A stretch of DNA of 16,762 nucleotides from Bacillota bacterium. GTDB lineage: Bacteria; Bacillota; UBA4882; UBA8346. Positions 13,460 through 16,762 of this stretch are shown here, piece after piece. Numbering within the stretch: position 1 is the stretch's first letter; each line of letters opens with the position of its first letter. A program made the translations under genes and the position numbers. The stretch is from contig JAEYRX010000055.1 of assembly GCA_023435225.1 (NCBI GenBank), forward strand, positions 1-16,762. The letters run 5' to 3'. The notes beneath the pieces are model-generated. The model had not been told where the DNA came from and did no database searches. It saw only the letters and a list, made by a program, of their open reading frames with translations.

Positions 13460-14926
13460 ATGAACTATCGTATAGAAATTAATGACCCGAAACAAGTGGC
13501 TAATGTGGAAGCCGCCCTAAAGATTATCGACCCAGCGGCTGAAGTAAAAAGTGATAACTACGATTTACAATTGATTATCGAATATAGTAAAGATTTTTTT
13601 GTAAGAATTTATGCTCCGGAATTACCGGCAGAAGAAAATCTATGGGAATTTCAGGATTTGGATATCTTGGATCCCCGTTATGACCAAACTGACCGGGTTC
13701 AGCGACTTAAAGAACTAATCCGGTTAGGAGTAATATCCTTGCTGGGGAAGTATTTACAGAAAAAACCGCCATGGGGCATTTTAAGTGGGGTAAGACCCAC
13801 TAAAATTTTTCATTATTTACGGGATAAAGGTTTTTCTATTCAGGAGATCCGGGAAAAATTACTAACAATATTTGCTTTAGATTTAGACTCAGCCGAGCTT
13901 CTACAGGAGGTAGGCGCTAAACAGGAAAAGTTTTTTAGAACACCGGAATATGTGGGAGTGTATGTGGGTATTCCATTTTGCCCAAGTCGCTGTCAATATT
14001 GTTCTTTTCCGGCTGTTTCCTTGGAAACTCACCGGCATTTAGTGAAAGATTTTTTGAAAGCACTGGATTTCGAAATTCAAGCTACGGCTGAATTAATAGG
14101 AACATATGGGTTTAAAGTCGAAAGTATTTATCTTGGTGGTGGAACACCTACTTGTCTCGAGGAAGAGGCTTTTTCCAAAATATTAACCGGAGTGAAGAAT
14201 GCTTTTGTAACTGAAACAACGGTGGAGTATACAGTTGAAGCCGGCAGACCGGAAACTATTAATGAGGCAAAATTGAAAGCTATGTCTGATTCCGGAGTAA
14301 CCAGAGTTTCCGTAAATCCGCAAACCATGTACGACTCCACTTTAATCAGGATTGGCCGTAAACATACGGTAGCCCAGGTAGTTGAGGCGGTCCAAATGGT
14401 AAAAGCTTATCCCGATTTATTATTGAATATGGACTTAATATTGGGTTTGCCGGGAGAAAACGGTTTAACTTTTATCAAATCTGTTAAAGATGTAATAACT
14501 TTGAAACCAGAAGCAATAACGATTCATACCTTGGCTCCTAAAAGAGCTGCATCCTGGCGTAAAGATTTTAAAAGTTTGGATTTATCCGAAACCGATGATA
14601 TTTCTAAGGCTTTTGCCGAAACTGTGGTTATTTTGAGAGAAAATGGCTTTTTCCCTTACTATCTTTACCGGCAACGATCAATTCTGGCTGATCTTGCAAA
14701 TATCGGTTATGCTAAGGAAGGAAAATCGAGTATATATAACATTCAAATGATGGAGGAAAGGCAGACTATTTTTGGTCTCGGAGGAGGTGCGGTCAGCAAA
14801 TGGGTTTTTGGACCCGATTACCTGGTTGTTAGGGAACAAAATCCAAAATGTCCAGCCACATATAGCAGGTTAATTAAGGAACAGATAGTAAAAAAAGCCC
14901 AACAAACCCGCTTACTTCTTGGTTGA
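13460..14926 (+). CDS. hemZ: Coproporphyrinogen III dehydrogenase HemZ (radical SAM)
   Basis: The 488-residue protein belongs to the HemN-like radical SAM enzymes of the HemZ group, which are linked to oxygen-independent conversion of coproporphyrinogen III in haem synthesis; in some members activity has not been proven. An N-terminal HemZ-specific part (1-165) carries the signature WGILSGVRPTKI (105-116). The radical SAM core has C174-x3-C178-x2-C181 (CPSRCQYC) for the [4Fe-4S] cluster, then YLGGGTPT for SAM binding, and later RVSVNPQTM and DLILGLPGE. The length is normal. The start is preceded by AGGGACCGG, a modest ribosome binding site. The stop TGA overlaps the -35 of the next gene. No other haem genes are in the window. 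Confidence 0.93.
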   Translation: MNYRIEINDPKQVANVEAALKIIDPAAEVKSDNYDLQLIIEYSKDFFVRIYAPELPAEENLWEFQDLDILDPRYDQTDRVQRLKELIRLGVISLLGKYLQKKPPWGILSGVRPTKIFHYLRDKGFSIQEIREKLLTIFALDLDSAELLQEVGAKQEKFFRTPEYVGVYVGIPFCPSRCQYCSFPAVSLETHRHLVKDFLKALDFEIQATAELIGTYGFKVESIYLGGGTPTCLEEEAFSKILTGVKNAFVTETTVEYTVEAGRPETINEAKLKAMSDSGVTRVSVNPQTMYDSTLIRIGRKHTVAQVVEAVQMVKAYPDLLLNMDLILGLPGENGLTFIKSVKDVITLKPEAITIHTLAPKRAASWRKDFKSLDLSETDDISKAFAETVVILRENGFFPYYLYRQRSILADLANIGYAKEGKSSIYNIQMMEERQTIFGLGGGAVSKWVFGPDYLVVREQNPKCPATYSRLIKEQIVKKAQQTRLLLG

Positions 14927-14951
14927 CATTTGGGTTTGCATTAGGTACAAT
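14923..14951 (+). promoter_or_regulatory. Near-consensus sigma-A promoter of the foldase gene, overlapping the hemZ stop
   Basis: TTGACA (14923-14928) is a perfect -35. After exactly 17 bases comes TACAAT (14946-14951), a five-of-six -10. The -35 covers the hemZ stop codon (14924-14926). Transcription would start near 14958, leaving a leader of about 117 bases before the foldase ATG. Confidence 0.8.
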
Positions 14952-14996
14952 ATTAAACAGTAATCTGCCTGTAATAGTATGTATATAAGGTTTGTT

Positions 14997-15020
14997 ATGG
15001 GTTTAAACTCATTTTTTTTT
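14997..15020 (+). terminator. Short hairpin plus nine-T tract in the foldase leader
   Basis: ATGGGT (14997-15002) can pair with ACTCAT (15007-15012) around TTAA, with one G-U pair, and a run of nine T follows directly. The hairpin is weak, but the form is that of an intrinsic terminator. It could end hemZ transcripts, or attenuate transcription from the promoter at 14923-14951. Confidence 0.4.
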
Positions 15021-15074
15021 GAATATTAAGCAGGTTATAAATAACGGGCTTTATTAATTAAGGAGGAATTGTTT

Positions 15075-16559
15075 ATGGGGATTATGAATATCCGTCGTCA
15101 TGCTAAACGTATATTAGCGCCAGTAGTTATTGTATTAGCAGTTACATTGACTATCGGTTTGTTTTACATCGGACTACCGATGGCCGGTAAAGAGAATTAC
15201 TCTTATGTAGGTCCTTCCATTAAGGTTAATGGTGAAAAACTTAGTGATGCTCAATTCAATAATTATTTAATGCAAGCTTCGCAACAAGCGCAACAATACG
15301 CTCAATACGGAATAGCATATTCGGACGCTCAGATTCGTGATACCGCTATTACATTAGCCGTCAGAGAAATGGCTTTTGAACAGGAAATGAATAAAGTAGC
15401 TTCCAAGATCAAAGTTTCCAATGCTGATGTAGATAAACTTATTAAAAAATACTTGCCGACCGAGGAAGAGTTACAAAGCTTTATGGAACGGCAAGGTTTC
15501 AGTAACAAAAACGAATTTAAAAAAGCGGTTTTTAAAGATATTCAACGTCAAAAGTTTATTCAATATGAAGCCCGTCAATTAAAAATTACTATTCCGGAAT
15601 CAGAAATTTTGGGAGAATTGGAACAGATTCAAGTAAGTCATGTTTTAGTCGGATTAAAAGATCAAAGCGGTAAACCGTTACGTTCTGATGCCGAAGCCGT
15701 AAAACGGGCTAATGAGGTATATAAGAAAGCTAACTCAGGTGGCGATTTCAGCCAATTAGCCAAAGAGTACTCCGATGATCCCGGTTCCAAAGATAAAGGC
15801 GGCATTATTGGTCCGATGGGAGTAGCTCCATTTAAATCCAATATGGTCAAAGAATTTGCCGATACTTCCTTAGCTTTAAAAGAAGGCGAAATCAGTAAAC
15901 CGGTAAAAACTCAATTTGGTTATCATATAATTAAGCTGGATTCCCGTTCAATGCCGAAAGGCGACGATTATAAAGAAAAGTATAAAGAGGTTGAAGATAA
16001 TCTCTTATTACAAAAAGCGCAACAAAGTAAAGAATTTCAGGATTGGTTACAAAAACTCTATAAAAAGGCCCAAGATGGTTTAGAAATTCTTGATCCGGGT
16101 CTTAGAGCTTTCCGTTTAAAACAGGAAGAAAAATGGAACGAAGCCTCACAAGCATATCAAAAAGCTTTGCAGAAAAAGTATTATAAAAACAGGTTGGACA
16201 CCTATACCGAGGCTGCCGAAGTCTATCTTAAGATGAAACAACCAAAAGAAGCTGTAGCAGTTCTTAAAAAAGCTCCGGCCACTTTTACGGATGATGTTGA
16301 CTATCAAGTAGCTTTGGCAAATGCTTATAAAGAAGATAAAGATAATCAAAAAGCTCAAGATATTTTAGTTAAATTCAGTGATTCTCATGCTGATGATATT
16401 ATGGTTCATCAAAAACTGCAAGAAATTTTTACCAGTTGGAATTTAACGGATTTGGCGGCAAAAGAGACTCAAAAAATTGAAAGTATAAAGAAACAAGAAG
16501 AAAATAATCTTAAAAAATATCAAGAAAGTTTAAATCAAAAACCAACCGATCAGAATTAG
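15075..16559 (+). CDS. Membrane-anchored PpiC-type peptidyl-prolyl isomerase (SurA/PrsA-like foldase) with C-terminal TPRs
   Basis: This foldase of about 494 residues assists folding of exported proteins on the outer face of the membrane. Numbering is from the TTG at 15069. A basic start and TM anchor (15-36) lack a lipobox, unlike classical PrsA. A SurA-N-like chaperone region is about 51-180. The parvulin domain (186-292) shows QVSHVLVG, FSQLAKEYSDDPGSKDKGG, and the end motif QFGYHIIKL. TPR-like helices follow (about 345-470; EEKWNEASQAYQKAL, YLKMKQPKEAVAVLKKA), then a charged Gln/Lys tail. TPRs on a parvulin are less usual and suggest a partner. I start it at ATG 15075, eight bases after AAGGAGG; the TTG at 15069 is too close. 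It has its own strong promoter. Confidence 0.9.
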   Translation: MGIMNIRRHAKRILAPVVIVLAVTLTIGLFYIGLPMAGKENYSYVGPSIKVNGEKLSDAQFNNYLMQASQQAQQYAQYGIAYSDAQIRDTAITLAVREMAFEQEMNKVASKIKVSNADVDKLIKKYLPTEEELQSFMERQGFSNKNEFKKAVFKDIQRQKFIQYEARQLKITIPESEILGELEQIQVSHVLVGLKDQSGKPLRSDAEAVKRANEVYKKANSGGDFSQLAKEYSDDPGSKDKGGIIGPMGVAPFKSNMVKEFADTSLALKEGEISKPVKTQFGYHIIKLDSRSMPKGDDYKEKYKEVEDNLLLQKAQQSKEFQDWLQKLYKKAQDGLEILDPGLRAFRLKQEEKWNEASQAYQKALQKKYYKNRLDTYTEAAEVYLKMKQPKEAVAVLKKAPATFTDDVDYQVALANAYKEDKDNQKAQDILVKFSDSHADDIMVHQKLQEIFTSWNLTDLAAKETQKIESIKKQEENNLKKYQESLNQKPTDQN

Positions 16560-16618
16560 GTTGATGCAAATAATAAATAAGATAAGCAATGAATAATTGA
16601 TAATTAGTAGTAGATATA

Positions 16619-16703
16619 TAAGATGAACTAAATCATACGAATAAGCTTTCCCCTTCCAAAAGCCGAATGGGAAAGGGTAAATAGCAGAATTTAGTTCATC
16701 TTA
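16619..16703. repeat. Long hairpin overlapping the right repeat copy
   Basis: TAAGATGAACTAAAT (16619-16633) and ATTTAGTTCATCTTA (16689-16703) are perfect 15-bp arms. Inside, CCCCTTCC (16650-16657) pairs with GGGAAAGGG (16669-16677) with one mismatch. The right arm is part of the 104-bp repeat; the left arm lies outside it. It may end the foldase transcript, though no U-tract follows. Confidence 0.7.
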
Positions 16704-16760
16704 TTTACCGCTGTAATAAGTTGAATTAAATTCATTAATTTCCTATTACGTCTGGCTTTA
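16657..16760 (-). repeat. Dispersed structured repeat, right copy (inverted relative to 716-819)
   Basis: This is the reverse-complement partner of 716-819, with 98 of 104 bases identical and no gaps. It includes the same AAAGCC/GGCTTT ends and the same internal hairpin with AGCG loop. It begins 97 bases after the foldase stop and runs to two bases before the window end, so it may continue outside. On this side the element keeps a clean 15-bp second arm (16619-16633) that has decayed next to the left copy. Confidence 0.85.
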
Positions 16761-16762
16761 GA

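Noticed and set aside
1..16762. tRNA, rRNA, T-box or known riboswitch
   Set aside because: I scanned the gaps for tRNA-like cloverleaf signatures and for T-box core motifs and saw none. A covariance search would be needed to exclude weaker cases.

Overview
The window looks like chromosomal DNA from a low-GC, Gram-positive, probably anaerobic member of the Bacillota (Clostridia-like). The signs are AT-rich sequence, strong AGGAGG-type ribosome binding sites, an L-lactate dehydrogenase, the Bacillota-type coproporphyrinogen dehydrogenase HemZ next to a glyoxalase-II-like hydrolase, a membrane-anchored PpiC foldase and a lipobox protein. No species can be named from the sequence alone.

Layout. 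Positions 1-105 carry the last 34 codons of what looks like an IS4/Tn5-type transposase. The gene-poor stretch to 956 holds ten 21-bp tandem repeats (403-612), a perfect palindrome with a minus-strand U-tract (634-664) and a 104-bp repeat (716-819) whose inverted copy closes the window (16657-16760). A nucleoid-associated protein gene (957-1967) ends at a strong terminator shared with a converging NHL beta-propeller lipoprotein (2102-3229, minus). Then come a membrane-anchored solute-binding protein (3436-4554) and a dCache-type chemoreceptor (4655-6775), which I read as a possible ligand-sensing pair. A small exported protein (6788-7159) and a one-cysteine peroxiredoxin (7358-7819) follow on the minus strand. 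Next are a remnant [2Fe-2S] subunit with an internal deletion (7948-8256), a DUF421 membrane protein (8253-8993, minus), a long gap, a 61-residue acidic protein (9488-9673) and an FAD oxidoreductase that probably starts at ATT (9842-10939, minus).

From 11165 all genes are on the plus strand: L-lactate dehydrogenase, a DUF2007 protein, an MBL-fold hydrolase, hemZ, and a PpiC foldase with its own near-consensus promoter overlapping the hemZ stop codon. The gaps between these genes are filled with short inverted and dispersed repeats.

Most genes are ordinary housekeeping, sensing or redox functions, and I see no convincing new multi-gene system such as a defence island, CRISPR array or biosynthetic cluster. 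The features most worth following up are the structured inverted repeat pair, the 21-bp repeat array, the solute-binding-protein/chemoreceptor pair, the internally deleted Fe-S protein and the probable ATT start.
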